Positions 37,494-50,000 of a stretch of 64,000 bases of DNA are shown one piece after another; position 1 is the stretch's first letter, and every line of letters begins with the position of its first letter. The stretch is from NCBI GenBank assembly GCA_004794655.1, contig SMMW01000025.1, forward strand, positions 3,578,501 to 3,642,500. Reading direction: 5' to 3'. Below the pieces are notes generated by a model, which did no database searches, was not told the DNA's origin, and saw nothing but the letters and a program-made list of their open reading frames with translations. A program made the translations under genes and the position numbers. This DNA comes from Marisa cornuarietis (taxonomy: Eukaryota; Mollusca; Gastropoda; Architaenioglossa; Ampullariidae).

Positions 37494-40400
37494 AACTCGT
37501 TGGATTAGAAGAATTCATTAGAACCCTGCAGTACCATGGCCCCCAGTCAACATTTGCGCTTCCTTTATGCTGTATGGGGATTTTTGGAATGTATCCTCTT
37601 TGGAGGGCTTTTGTTTGGATGGGGCTCAGTGGTTTTTGTTTTAAAGGAAGAGTGTGTTTTTACTCATCTTTGTCCAAACAAAACTCAAGCAAACAGAACT
37701 TTAGTGGAAGCTGAGCTTGATATTTATATGGATATCACAAGTACTATGCAAACTGGTTACAGACATCAGGATGTTGCTCATAACTACAGCACCGTCGAAG
37801 AAAAGATGACTGGCTCTTGCAGCTGTCTAGAAAGTGATAGTGTTCTCTTTTTGGCATTTACTATTGGTACCATGATGTTCTGTGCTGGATGTGCTGCAAT
37901 GGGTCTAATCAGCATCAAGTTCGGCACCCGTGTGACTCGTCTTTGTGCTCTGTGAGTTGCAGAGAGATTAGTGTTAATTTTAACTAAAATGTTTAATATC
38001 AAGTGTAAGATGCATGGATGCACATGAATAGATGCCACACTTTCTGTTAGTCATTGTTCGGAAGTCCCTGGTATGTTGAATGCTTTATGACGCTACAAGC
38101 CTGTCCCTTTGCTGACTTTGCATATATAGTAAGAAGTCTGCCCATTATATATCAACCACTGGAGTTATAAACTCGTCTTTTCAACAAAAATTTATAGAGA
38201 GAATCAAAGGAAATTCATATTTTTACAGCTAGAATTTAACCAATGATGGGCAGATCAGCCGAAGAGCATGCACAAATGAAAATGGATGTGATTGTTCTCA
38301 CGTCAACACTGGGGCTTGAATGATGTGACCTGAGTAAGCAGTGCATTAGAAATGTTAGCTTGTGGTAATTATGTATGTAAAGAGCTGTACATTTTAGCAA
38401 GTGATGCAGAAAATGCTATTATGGGAAATTTTTATCCTCTAAGTTCTAGTAATAGAAACATTAGCTGTGTAGAAGTGTGTTTTGGAAATTATAATTTCTA
38501 TAATTTTTTTCCAGGGCGTCATTTCTTTCAGGGAGTCTCTTAACAGGGTTTACATCAAAAGGTATGAATTATAGTGTAGAGGGAGCGCTTGTTTTGGACA
38601 ACATATAATTCTTATCAAGATTGTTATAATTTGTTTCTTCTCATCTTCATTCAAAATTTTAATCTGACCTGACTGCTTTCATGCATACATTTTATGCTAC
38701 ATAGAAGTTGGCATATGCCGGTAACGAATTAATGCTGCACATTAAATTCTAAGAAGGGCACATGTTCGGAGGGTAAGTATTCATGACAAATACCAAGATT
38801 ATGCAGAGAACATGAATAGGTGTTTTTCTTTACTCCTATCCTGCACCACCATTTTATTTTTACTCCCTTATTGTAATTAAAGGTCATAGTGTTGATCTAA
38901 ACTTAAAAAATTCGTTCTTACGTTGTGTCTATACTGTGTCTATAAAGTTATTAAAATCTCCATATTTTAAAGCTTGCCTGAGTTCTAACACTTGTACTAT
39001 AAATATGAATACGAATGGTTTATTTTGTTAGGCCTTTGGGCCCATTCTGTCACTGCTATTGGTGATGTAATTCAATTCTTGCCTGTGACAATCAGTTATC
39101 CTCTGTCAAAAACATTTTATAAAATTGCAGCTTTCACTCCTCGATTTAGCCAAAAATGTCCAAAACCATACCTAAAAAGAATAAGTCTGATCTCAGATAC
39201 CCAGTATTGTTTTCTGTTATTGTCCAATCATTCCAACATTTTGAAAGCTCTCCATATGTTTACTATAAATAGTGTGCGGGTGTGTCTTATAGCCACATGT
39301 TGTAGTCGCATTTACTAATGTAGTAACTATCATATCTGATATATTTTTCATTTCAGACTTCCCTTGGCTTATTTTCCCAGGCCTTTCATTTCTGGGAATA
39401 GGTGGCATCCCTTTAATGATGACCAATGCGCAGGTATTTCAGATTGAAGACCAGCTTAGTGTTTTTACTGATTTTTGTGTGTGTTTTTTTTTTATTGATT
39501 TGAAGTTTAGTTCAAGGTGGTTTCACTATGTACAAATACACACACATATATATATATATACATGATGCTATATAGTGCAATGTTTTCAGAGTTCATTTCC
39601 AAATGCATTAGTAAATTTTTGAAGAAATTACACAAGAGATTTTGTGCACAAGAAATCTTGATGTGACCTTCATATTTTCAATTTTAAACAATAAATTTTG
39701 TCATGAATTTTACTAGATACATGGAACAACAATGCTGTCTCTTTCTGTTTATCCTTTTTACTTGAGTATTAAAAATGTATTAAGCATTTGTTAAAGATTC
39801 TTTATGTGGCAGAAATATTACCGATGCATAAATCTGATTATTACCTCACTGGCTTTTTCACTTTGCACTGTCCATCGTTTGTTCTTGTAAGCATCAACCA
39901 TAGGTAAAAAATCATACCAGATTTTATCTTGAGATTGTAGACATTACAAAACAAAATAAAGGTACAGCTGATTAAGAATACATATATGTTGCTGGAAGTA
40001 CAGATGGATTGTTACTGTCACAGATGGAGGAATGTACTGAGTGTATATTTGCATACAGAGGTTAAAAGGTGACTAAAAAGAGTTTAACATGGTAAAGACA
40101 CTATTTTTTATGCTAGAAAAACTCTTTCCTGACACCTGTTTTTCTAATGTACTTTTCTTTGTATTTTTTTCATTGCTTTAAAAATAAGTGTTCAGTTTTG
40201 GAAGAAAAATGATTACCTTAAAAGAAGAACAAAAATTTAATTCAGCTCAATTTTCAACACTACTTCATTGTAATTCACAACATGCCTCTAGCTTCAGTTT
40301 TATTTTAACAATGCTAATCATTCCTTTTGCTTCAGTTTTCCGTGCTGTTTACCCGTGGTAGCTCAACAGTGATGTCACTATTCTGTGGAGCTTTTGATGC

Positions 40401-43400
40401 TTCTGCAGGGATCATGCTCATTGTAAAGGTGATTTAATAGTTTAGAACCTTGTTCAGTATTATAACTTGCCTGTTAATGTTTATGTGAGCATAACATTCT
40501 GGAATGGAGAGTTTATTTCATGAATGAGAACAGTGTTTCTTTTTTCCATTTAATATATTACTTTTTTTTATACTTTCCTGTCCTGCATTTCAGTGTGTTC
40601 AGCCTCAAGCATATTGTAGCATGTGCTCTTTAGTTGTCTGTTTCAAACATTTGATCAATACTTTCCATAAATGGGATAGTTGATCAATGTAAGCAGTCAG
40701 TAGTTCAATATTTACATTAGACTTTAGTGCATATAATTTCCATATCACATTTTAAATGTAACACTTTAATGCATTTTCCTAGCTGATATATGAAAGGGGT
40801 GTGGCATTCAAGTGGTCCATGCTGTTCATCTCATGTTTACACCTGCTGACTTTGGTGAACACTTTCTGCTTTTTACCTCGGGATTTTATCCGCAAGCCCA
40901 CCCCATCAAGAGGTGTGGGCTCAGGTGAGCAAGGGGTTGAGCTCATCACTAAGACATCGCCAAGTGATGCATGCCCTGTCGGTGGTAGGTGTTATTCTTT
41001 GTCCTTGGAGCTATTCAAAGCATATGTAAATGTGAAAACAAACCCATATGCTTTCTATCATTCCCATATGAAAGAAAATTTCGTGAAGTGAGCTACAAAA
41101 AGATGTCATCTAATAGGAAAATAAACATTCGAGCATTTGAAGGGTTTCCTGGTTTCTCAAGATATTTTTCTTTTTGGGTGAGATGTTTTATGGGATACCA
41201 ACATAAATGTTGATTTATTGATAATAGTGTGAACTTATACCGTGCAGCGTCACGACCAAGATAGATCGCACTCTCCGCAGACCAATAGTGATAAGTGAAA
41301 GATAACAGTGAACTGTGAGATACATGCACACTGAACAACCTAAAGATGAGGTACAAGAGTAGAACACAATAAACCAATTATATTTATACACATTAAACCA
41401 AGTAAAAGACAATGTCTAGTTAGATGGCTGTTTTTATTACCATTTTATACAGACTTGCCCAACCACTATTCCCTACCCTCAAAGAAAACAACCAAGTAGC
41501 GAAAGTTCACATTTTAATAAACTATTCCAATATTTATGACTGTTGTGTCTGTTTAAGTAAGGTCTTTAAGGGACAAATAGGTACAACAACGAGCTCGAAG
41601 AACGGACACCAGGTCACATTGGCATATTCCAGATGTGGGTGCACAGGTGCTTTGTACAATTCTTAAAATGTCTCTCAATCCAGAAGAATGCCCTCCTAAT
41701 AATGCCAGCCATTTAATTTGCCTTGCTTACCATTCTTTGAATATGTAAATCAAAAGACATTTTATAGTCAGAATTAACCCACAAGTCCTCATTACAAGCC
41801 TTTGTTATCTGCACCTCATCACTATTTTTGTCTTGTATGTGCAGCTTGGATTATTTTTACCTACATGCATAACCCTATACTTTGATATATTGAAATATAA
41901 TTTCCATTTCTCACACCATTCCTGCAATTTATCAACATCACTTTAATGCTATATCATGTTTTTGTATTTGCAAACAACTTATAGGTATTGAACGTGTTCG
42001 GTAAATCATTTATAAACACAGTGAACAATACTTAAAATACTTCCATGAGGAATTCTACACATGACTTTGACTTTACCTGATTTTTCAGATCTGCCCTAAC
42101 ATGTTGTGTTCTACCTAGTAAAAAGCTTCTAATCCATTTAAGAAAATTCAGGGAGGCAATAAAATAGTTGTTTTTCAAGAAATTGTAAATATAAATTGGT
42201 TACAGTGGACATGTCTTCAGCTAATTAGAAAAAATATAGCAAATTTTGTAAATTCCATAAGTTTCTGCAAATGAATTATCGCTAGCAGAATTTATCAATA
42301 GAATTGTTTTATGAAAGACCGAAGGATTATCTTTTTCTTTTCCCACCACTGAAACTGATAATGAGACTGAGGTTTGAGTTTTAGTATTAAACTTTTACTG
42401 TGATCCAATGACAGGTACTAAAGAAGAGATGGCAGGCTTAACATCTAATGAGAATAAAGAGGATAAAGAAGAGAAAGAAGGGCTTCCTTCCGTCATATCC
42501 TGCATCTTGTCTCCAGTCTACCTTTTCCATGTTGTCTGGCTTTCTGTTCTGCAGCTGCGGTTCTACTATTTTATTGCATCTTTCAACAGTTGGCTTTCTG
42601 CTCTTGTTGCCACAAGCGAAGGTCATTGCTTATAAATGTTTTGATTAGAGTATTATTTATAATGTCTAGTACCATGTCTGCTTAGTTTTTCATTTGTTAG
42701 CAATATTCAACAAAACATTAAGGTTGAGAAACTTTAAAAACCACTATTGAATGAGTAATATTGGTATGGCTTATGCCAAATCAGAATGGCATTTTGTCTT
42801 GAGAAATCTGTGGCTTCTGGGATTAAGCTCCTAGTTATACAGATATTATTCAGGCATGTAGAGCCAAGCACATGACCAGTCAGTCTCTAGCTGATTATCA
42901 TATTGTATTGTAATATTTGAAAAGGAAAATAATTATTTTTACATTATTTTTTTAGCATGAGACTATTATGTGCAGAACAGTTTGCTTAGCAAACTAGAAA
43001 TGACACATGCCATCTTGTTTTTATTTTCTGTGAACACACACAAAAAAAATATATATCTATTTTTCAAGGGAAGCAAGTCTACAGCAAAAACAAAGATTCA
43101 GTTTTTGGAGGCAATAGTTATGCCCTTTTATATCTTTTACTAAAAAAAAATGTGTCCTTAACCCGCTGAGCCCGTAGAGCCAGTTTACTCGCTTATCCAG
43201 CAGAACGCGATGAGCCACTATGGTGGCTCTGCTCCACGATCGTGATTCTCTCTTTGCACGATTGTGGCCTTACCGGCAGAGCACAATGAGCAACGATACG
43301 CTTACTATCGTGGCTCGTGCTCCACGATCGTGGCTCTGCAGTTTCACTATCGTCTTCAAAATCATAAATTTTAAAGTCAATGTTTGTGAACATAGAAATA

Positions 43401-46400
43401 TTTTTATCCCGGGCTAAGAGGGTTAAGTAAAGCATGCTGTGCTTAAAATGACGTACTTTGCTGTTGGCATTTAAGGGAGGATTTTGAAGAAACTGAGACA
43501 GAAAATAAAGAAAGAGGACATGCTTGCCTGTGTCTTCTCAGCCAAAAGATAATGTGAACCATAGAACCATAAGTATTTGTGAATCCCAAAAGAGAAAATC
43601 TTACATGCAGAAATTTGTTCATACCAGCTTTGCTATCATTGTAGTGATAACAGAACTATAGGGTTATACATATGATAGTTTCAGCCACTGGAAATTTATT
43701 CAACACTTCATGTGAAGGATTATTTTAAAATATATGTATATTCAAAGAATTATATTTTGTGCTAGAACACTGCAATAGGGTGATCTAGAAAACAAGACTT
43801 TGTTTTTTCAAGTTTTTTTTCTTTTTATTCCAGTCAGCCATTACACAAATGTTTTGATGTACACCATGATTTGTGGATGCTTCACATCTCCTTTGTCTGG
43901 ACTTGTTTACGATTTCAACAAACGTTTCTTTTGTGGTTAGTTTTCATTATTAGCAGTCTTATATTCCTTTATACGTTGTCCATATTTCAAAAGTTACTCC
44001 CTCTGTTGGCTGATAGTGACATGATGGTTTTGAAGAGACAGTATGAAGTAAATCTTATGTTCCTAACAGTCTTTGATAGTAGTCCTAGAGATCTTGTTTT
44101 AAAGTAAAATTATAACTTGCATTATGTTTTTATCATGTTTGGACATGATGTACAAGAAAATGAGAAATTCTTTGTTTTGTTTGTATAGAGAGCAAGTCTA
44201 AGTTGAGACGTGACTTGATGCCATCAGTACTTCCACTAGCCTTGACTGCACTGTTTGGCATAATGGTGTCATTACTAGTGCTTATTCAAGACGTTCGTGT
44301 TCTTTACCTGACCTTTATCTTTGTTACCATCTTCCGCTCCTTCTTGTACAGCATGGCAGCTGCCTATATTGGTGTCATGTAAGTAGGATTAACCATATAA
44401 ACTTTTCAAGAAAATTTTCTTTTCCAATTCTAGCATGTGAAAGTAGACACCACCACACAAAATTAGGTTTTTTTAAAATGAGTAGTTTTTTTAACATTCA
44501 CATGAAAGTATAAGAAAATATAAGAAAACAGAGTCTCCCTCTTAATTAGTTTTTGAGATATTGCTGTTTGATTTTCTGATTTACATCACAGCTATAACTA
44601 CTTTATTTTGGACCGTGTTTGAAGCTATCATATACAGCAGCTTGAAACATTAAAAGTCCTTGAGTACTTTATTTAAGAAATTACCAACATTGACTTTCTA
44701 CTCAAGTGACTGAAAAATTAATTTGCAAAATGACATACTGGAAAAAAAACATTAATTTTTCTTTATTGTGATTCAGAAGTGATTTTGTCTTTCTGGTGGC
44801 CCATAAATTACTTTGAAAATGAGGGATTTTTGTGTGATCACCCACTTTCCACCAGTGGCAACGTGTGTGTGTGTGCGCGCCTATACCTAGTGAACGTTGG
44901 AAAATTAACAAATATGAAGCACATTTTGCAGTTTGATTACTCTAAAATGTGCAAGCTTACCAGATTTGATTAGTAGTTATACAAAGAATTTAGTGCATGC
45001 AGCAAAACACAAAACAGTTTTAAATATAATCATATCGTGCATTTATACAGACTGTATGCAAATCTGCTGTCATGTAGGTTCCCCAGTGAGTACTTTGGAA
45101 TCATGTATGGTGTCATGATCATACTTGCGGGCATTTTTGGCTTAGCACAGTACGGTCTTTTCTCATGGGCTGAGGCAGCTGGATTTTCAGTAGTAAGTAT
45201 CTTTTACAACTTTTTATATTACCTTCCAAAGGCAAGAATAGAAATGTAATAATTATCATTTCAGTAAAGTCAGAAGACATACACAAATGATTATACTGTC
45301 TTTATCATAAGGAATATTGTTTCATAAGGTTTAAAAAAATAAAACAGACAAAAACAGCAGGATGTGGAGGGGGAAAGAGCATTGGTATCTGTACACAAAG
45401 AAACATTTGCTAGCCAGGTTGATACCCATAAAATGCAGCTGTGAAGTGGGTACTTGGGAAAAGTAAAGCAGTAAGAGAGAGGTGATGGGCAGTGCCCTAA
45501 CAAAAGCTGGTCCCACCATAATGGAGGGCAGTAACGCTTAGCCACCCTATGACTGTAAGGTCACAGGAGGATCTTTACCTTTTTTACTCCTAGCATAGTT
45601 GGCCATAGGAGCAGTAAACTGTAAGTTTACCATGTCTCACCATGTCTTGGGCATTGCATATAGAAAACAGAAATCAACCCTCTCCTGTTGCCTTTGCCTT
45701 CCCTGATAAATCAGGTTCTCATTTGTGGGAGGTGGGCATGAGGTGTTTTCCACTCATAGGTTCAGGCAACCGCAGACCCAGCTGCTCCTAAAAAATATGG
45801 GAACAGAGCAGTTTTGAAAAAAAAACTAAGCCTATAAATTGAACAGCTGAATTGTTGCAAAAGATTTTGGTTGATAAGAGATCTTAAGCAAATCTGGTGC
45901 ACATCAGGAACATTTTATGAAGTGGTCTACTGTATAAAATGTGTCAAAGAACTGGCCTTTGATTTAATAGAAAACAAAATTATTTTGTTCATGAGATACA
46001 GACTTTCAACTGAACAGTTAAAGTCTGCATGTCTGTTTAAAACATGGATAAGATGGTTCTTACTGATATTTGTTCCCCCCACCCAAACAAAATGAGGGGT
46101 CGAGCCTGAAAAGTAAAGGTCAACCTGTAGAGGTCCCGCGAATGAATGACAAGCAGGAGGATACAGAACTTTTGCTGAGCCTTATACATCCTGAAACTAT
46201 GTTAAAGTTGATGAAATTCGTGCATATAAAATAGTTGTGAAATTGGTGCTAATGACAGTGTTACTTGTACATATTTTTCTTAATTACTTTTGTAAATTTC
46301 TTACATGTTATAGAAATTTAATGTTTGTCAGTGCAATGTTGCATTGATTATGAAATGTCCACGGTGCCAAATAATTAAATAGTGGTTGCACAAAAAAAAG

Positions 46401-46604
46401 ATCCAATGAGTTTGATCTATAGCCATGTTTTAACTTAAATCTGCATATTTTTTATAAATGCTGTGCTAAACTTAACCTAAATACTTTGTGGGATTTTTTT
46501 CTCTCCAGGTAAACCAGTTTTTGGTTGCCTTTGTAGCCTTGGGACTGGTGCATCCTCTTTATCAGTGGTTTGCCTGTTATCGTGCCGAATCTCGAGCGCA
46601 GTGA
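37494..46604 (+). CDS. SLC43-family membrane transporter, copy 2 (complete)
   Basis: ATG at 37536. Exons 37494-37951, 38515-38561, 39357-39433, 40336-40428, 40783-40924, 42415-42621, 43834-43935, 44189-44378, 45078-45192 and 46509-46604 (TGA 46602-46604) give 1485 nt, 494 aa, the usual SLC43 size. Helix 1 runs from about residue 9 to 30. A loop with cysteines and the N-glycosylation sequons NKT, NRT and NYS follows (residues about 45-95), then helix 2 and the cytoplasmic GTRVTRLCAL stretch ending at residue 139. A charged, lysine/glutamate-rich loop around residues 260-285 separates the two six-helix halves. FPSEYFG in exon 9 and HPLYQW near the C terminus match vertebrate SLC43A3 best. The likely role is facilitated uptake of nucleobases or large neutral amino acids at the plasma membrane, by family only. 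A polypyrimidine tract plus CAG (37491-37493) just before the start exon implies an upstream noncoding exon that I could not place. The exon 6 donor is the weak gtcatt. Confidence 0.93.
39538..39562. repeat. CA/TA microsatellite
   Basis: Short CA then TA run in intron 3 of SLC43 copy 2. Confidence 0.7.
41480..42170 (-). pseudogene. Degenerate LINE reverse transcriptase
   Basis: On the minus strand: FLKWIRSFLLGRTQHVRADL (about 42150), then across a stop LFTVFINDLPNTFNTYKLFA (about 42030-41965), then DVDKLQEWCEKWKLYFNISK and YRVMHVGKNNPSCTYKTK (about 41945-41830). These are the typical order of RT palm and post-palm segments of a Jockey/CR1-type element. The catalytic FADD is replaced by FANT and stops are frequent, so it is long dead. 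It sits in intron 5 of SLC43 copy 2, antisense to it. Confidence 0.8.
43162..43422. mobile_element. piggyBac-like MITE with TTAA target duplication
   Basis: TTAA at 43158-43161 and 43423-43426 flank a 261-bp element. The ends CCCGCTGAGCCCG and CGGGCTAAGAGGG are inverted repeats of 13 bp with two mismatches. TTAA targeting with CCC...GGG ends is characteristic of piggyBac elements. The interior is CpG-rich and has repeated CTCCACGATCGTG motifs. It has no coding capacity. Confidence 0.75.
45405..45545 (+). mobile_element. Truncated SINE related to that at 3455
   Basis: GCCAGGTTGATACCC, AAAGCAGTAAGAGAGAGG and TGATGGGCAGTGCCCTAAC correspond in order to the B box and body of the SINE at 3455-3690. 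The A-box part is missing. Confidence 0.55.
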
Positions 46605-46954
46605 AATATTGCACTAAATCTTTAGTTTAACTTCATCTGTTTTTTTTTCTTTTTTTTTTTAAACCTGCTTGTGCCAAATTTTGTTCTGGAAATTTGTTTT
46701 TAAATTAAAATTGTTTAATTAAAGCAGATGGCGGCAGTCAAATTTTTATTTCCTGTGCATCACTTCGAAATGCGTCACTGTAATGTGTAGGAAAATACTA
46801 GAAAAACAAAAACAGGTTCTATCATTTCTAGGAGCAGCAGTGCACTACTTCAAAGGTGTGAAGTTGTATTTTCATAACATTTTTAGAATTTTTTTCTGTA
46901 TGTACAGATCTCTGAGCAAAGTTAAACCAATAATGTTTATGCCATTATCTATAG

Positions 46955-47074
46955 CAGGCATGTCAAACAAGCAGCCCTGCGGCCTGCACAAGGACACTGT
47001 ACACGTGTGCGGCTCTCATGACAACACAAATGTGACCCATGTGGCTCTCAGGGACCCTCACTTTGACATGCCTG
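46955..47074. mobile_element. hAT-like MITE with 8-bp target duplication
   Basis: Perfect 13-bp terminal inverted repeats, CAGGCATGTCAAA (46955-46967) and TTTGACATGCCTG (47062-47074), bound a 120-bp element. The flanks are ATCTATAG (46947-46954) and ATCTATCG (47075-47082), an 8-bp duplication with one mismatch. Both features are diagnostic of hAT. It lies about 350 bp after the SLC43 copy 2 stop, probably in the 3' UTR. The open frame 46783-47217 that crosses it is not a gene. Confidence 0.85.
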
Positions 47075-47082
47075 ATCTATCG

Positions 47083-50000
47083 GATTTCCTAAATGAGTAC
47101 AAACTAACTCCATCTGAGGGTCGAAGAGAACATTCAGCAACAGCACATTGTGTCCTGGTCAGTTTTCTTTTATCAAGGATTGCATCTTTTCTCTCCCAAT
47201 TCAGCTCATCCAGATGATGCTACTTTTTTAGAAGTAATACCCTTTCATCACTTCCTGTTTTCTCAACAAATCCAGGTATGATTAATAGGAAAGCATTAAT
47301 ATAATATTTCTCTTGCATCTTTGTCATAAAATATCACGGAATATGTTTTTATTTTACTTTATGCTCTATTTCCATTGATTTTCGCTGAGCACTTGTCCTT
47401 TAAAACAAGTGCTTTTCTGTTCTGTAACCATCTATTTTAGGCTTTTGAATATGGCATTCAAAGAAAGTGGATAGAAAATATGCCTCACTTCTGTCTACCA
47501 AACCCCAATAGCTGGGAGCAGTGCTATGCTATGCATGAGAACATTTTGTACATATGTACACTCATTGCCTTTGTATATTTTTGTTATGACTTGGTGGTAT
47601 GCAGCCAACTGTTTGAATGTACATGTGTTGCACAATATGGAAACATTTGAAGTGTTTTTTTGTTCTGTACATGATGCACAAGTTATTGGGAAGGCAGAGC
47701 CATCTGTTTTGAGCCTGACTGTTAGCTATAGTCAGTCCTGCTTATGGGCATCACCTTCCAAATATACAGCAGCTAGACTGGATAGTCACTTCTGGCCAAC
47801 GGTGGAATTGTAATCACTGCAGGTGATGAGCAAGTCAGATTCAGTATTGCTAGGATAGATTAATTACCTATGTTTGGCAGTTTTTTTGTGGTAGAATTCA
47901 AATGCATTCGCCAGCCTTGGTAAAACTTGAGACAAGGGAAGGAAGTAGTATTGGCCAATTCTTGTCAATTTCATTACAAGAAATAAATCTCTGACATGAG
48001 CTTAGCCATAGGCAAGCATAGTCATAAAATAGAAGATAAGTACTAGAAAGAGTTAATTGTGCTTTTCCAGTATGTAGAACTATATATTTTTATAAAACAA
48101 ACGAAAATAAATTTTCTTGTGATTTTTGAGAATATGCTTGCGTTTTAAAACGGGGTGTCATGTTGAGGTAAAATAGCACTTTACTGTCTTTCAAACTTCA
48201 CTTGAAATTCAAGTCACTGTTCTTGCTTGGAAGTAGTTTATAATTTTTAAAGGAAATTTTGTGCGTTTCTTTTTCTGAAATGCTTTGACGTTGCTTAATT
48301 TCTGATTTGTTCTTCGATTTGTATATGCATATCTACCCAGTTGGTGACTTATATCATGGTTAAAAGATTCCTTTCATGTCAGTTATTAATGCCTCAAACG
48401 TGAAATCACAATTAGAAACATCAGTCTCAAGAAATTAAATAAAAATGATCTTGCCTGTTTAAATGTCCATTTAGGCCCGAAGTTGTGTGTGGCATCGGTA
48501 CCAGTAATATCATGGCTGATACAAGTTGCCTAGAAAATACGTAATCTTAAAAGCCCAAGTGCAGACATGGAAACTATTGTGCCGTTGAATATACAGCAAA
48601 ACATAGTGACAGAATAAGTGTGCATACGTTTCCAAAGGATTCATCTTACAGAAGACAATTGATCAACTTCATTTGTGTGTGTAGACCTGACTTCACTGTG
48701 CCTACACAGTACTCTGTCATATTGTCATATGCAAAGGTCGCTTTGCTCCTGAATGTTACCCATTAATGTATATGTTGAAGAAGCAAGATGGTTTTGAGGG
48801 ACTGAAACGGCATCTTCTTCCCGGCTCTGTGTCTACAACAGCATGCTTTTTCTCGTCCAACAGCACAAAGTAGCTGCACAATCACCTGAAATTATCTTAA
48901 TAATGTACTTCAGATTCAGCTTTTCAAGCTAGTATTATAGCTGTGACCAGCGACACAATTATGTTGTTAGTGGCATGCACACAGTAAATGATAAAGAATA
49001 TCTGCAACAGGGTTCCCAAAAATATATCTCTGCTTTTCTTTTTTTTTTAAATTTGTGCAGATGAATTATCTCTTTTTCTTACTGTTATTTACACCTACAA
49101 CTGCATGAGCATTTATGCCCACATAAACGTGGAAATCAGTCTCAGTGGTAAATGTTCACACTTGAGGGTTTTGTGACAGTACATAAGTAAATAGATTGTA
49201 ATGGTTCCCTGCAGCTTGCAAAATTTGACAAACATCAGTGATGCTTACTAGGTGGTATTGTGAAGTCCTTAATCTTCTGAGCATATTGTGTTTAGGGCTT
49301 AAATCTTCACAATCCTTAAGTTCAAACATATAAGGTTTAAACCTTTAAGGCTAGCGAACAGCATTTCACACTTGTCTTTGCTGCGAGAGCTTGATAAATG
49401 ATGATTGTCTGATGAACCTGATTTATTGCTCCATCTGGCCATTATGGACACCACCGACTGTGACGTCACACGTTCCTGTGCTGGAGTGAGATTTTGCAGG
49501 ACTAGCTGACTACAGGTGCAAATTGCCAACTTTGAAATTAGATCATAAATAAACTGCTGTGTTTCAGGCACTGAAATTTACAGAATGTATTTACGTTATA
49601 TCTACGTATCAGAATCTTTACAGCTTTGACCAGTTGAGTAGGTCTTTCAGCACAACATTCTTTTCCTTGGATGAACATTTGAAAAGACATTTTAATGTTA
49701 ATCATCACTTTAGATGAAATTCTTCAGAGAATTTCTTTTTGAAGTGTAGACTTTATATGAATTAAATTTCATCAGAAGCCAAAGGACGACTGCATATTTA
49801 CAATTTGATATTAATGAAATGTGTGCTTGCCAGTTTTTGCACAAGTGATGTTTTTTCACCTAATGTGCACAAATTTAAGCTGGATTTTTTCACATTATCT
49901 TAGTATCTGTAAAAAATCTGACTGCAGTATATTGGACACTTGCCAAGCTTCAGACATTGAGATGCACTCTACTTGCATTATATTGTGGGTCTGAAGAGAC

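Noticed and set aside
46783..47217. 144-codon plus-strand open frame
   Set aside because: It runs across the hAT-like MITE and its flanks.
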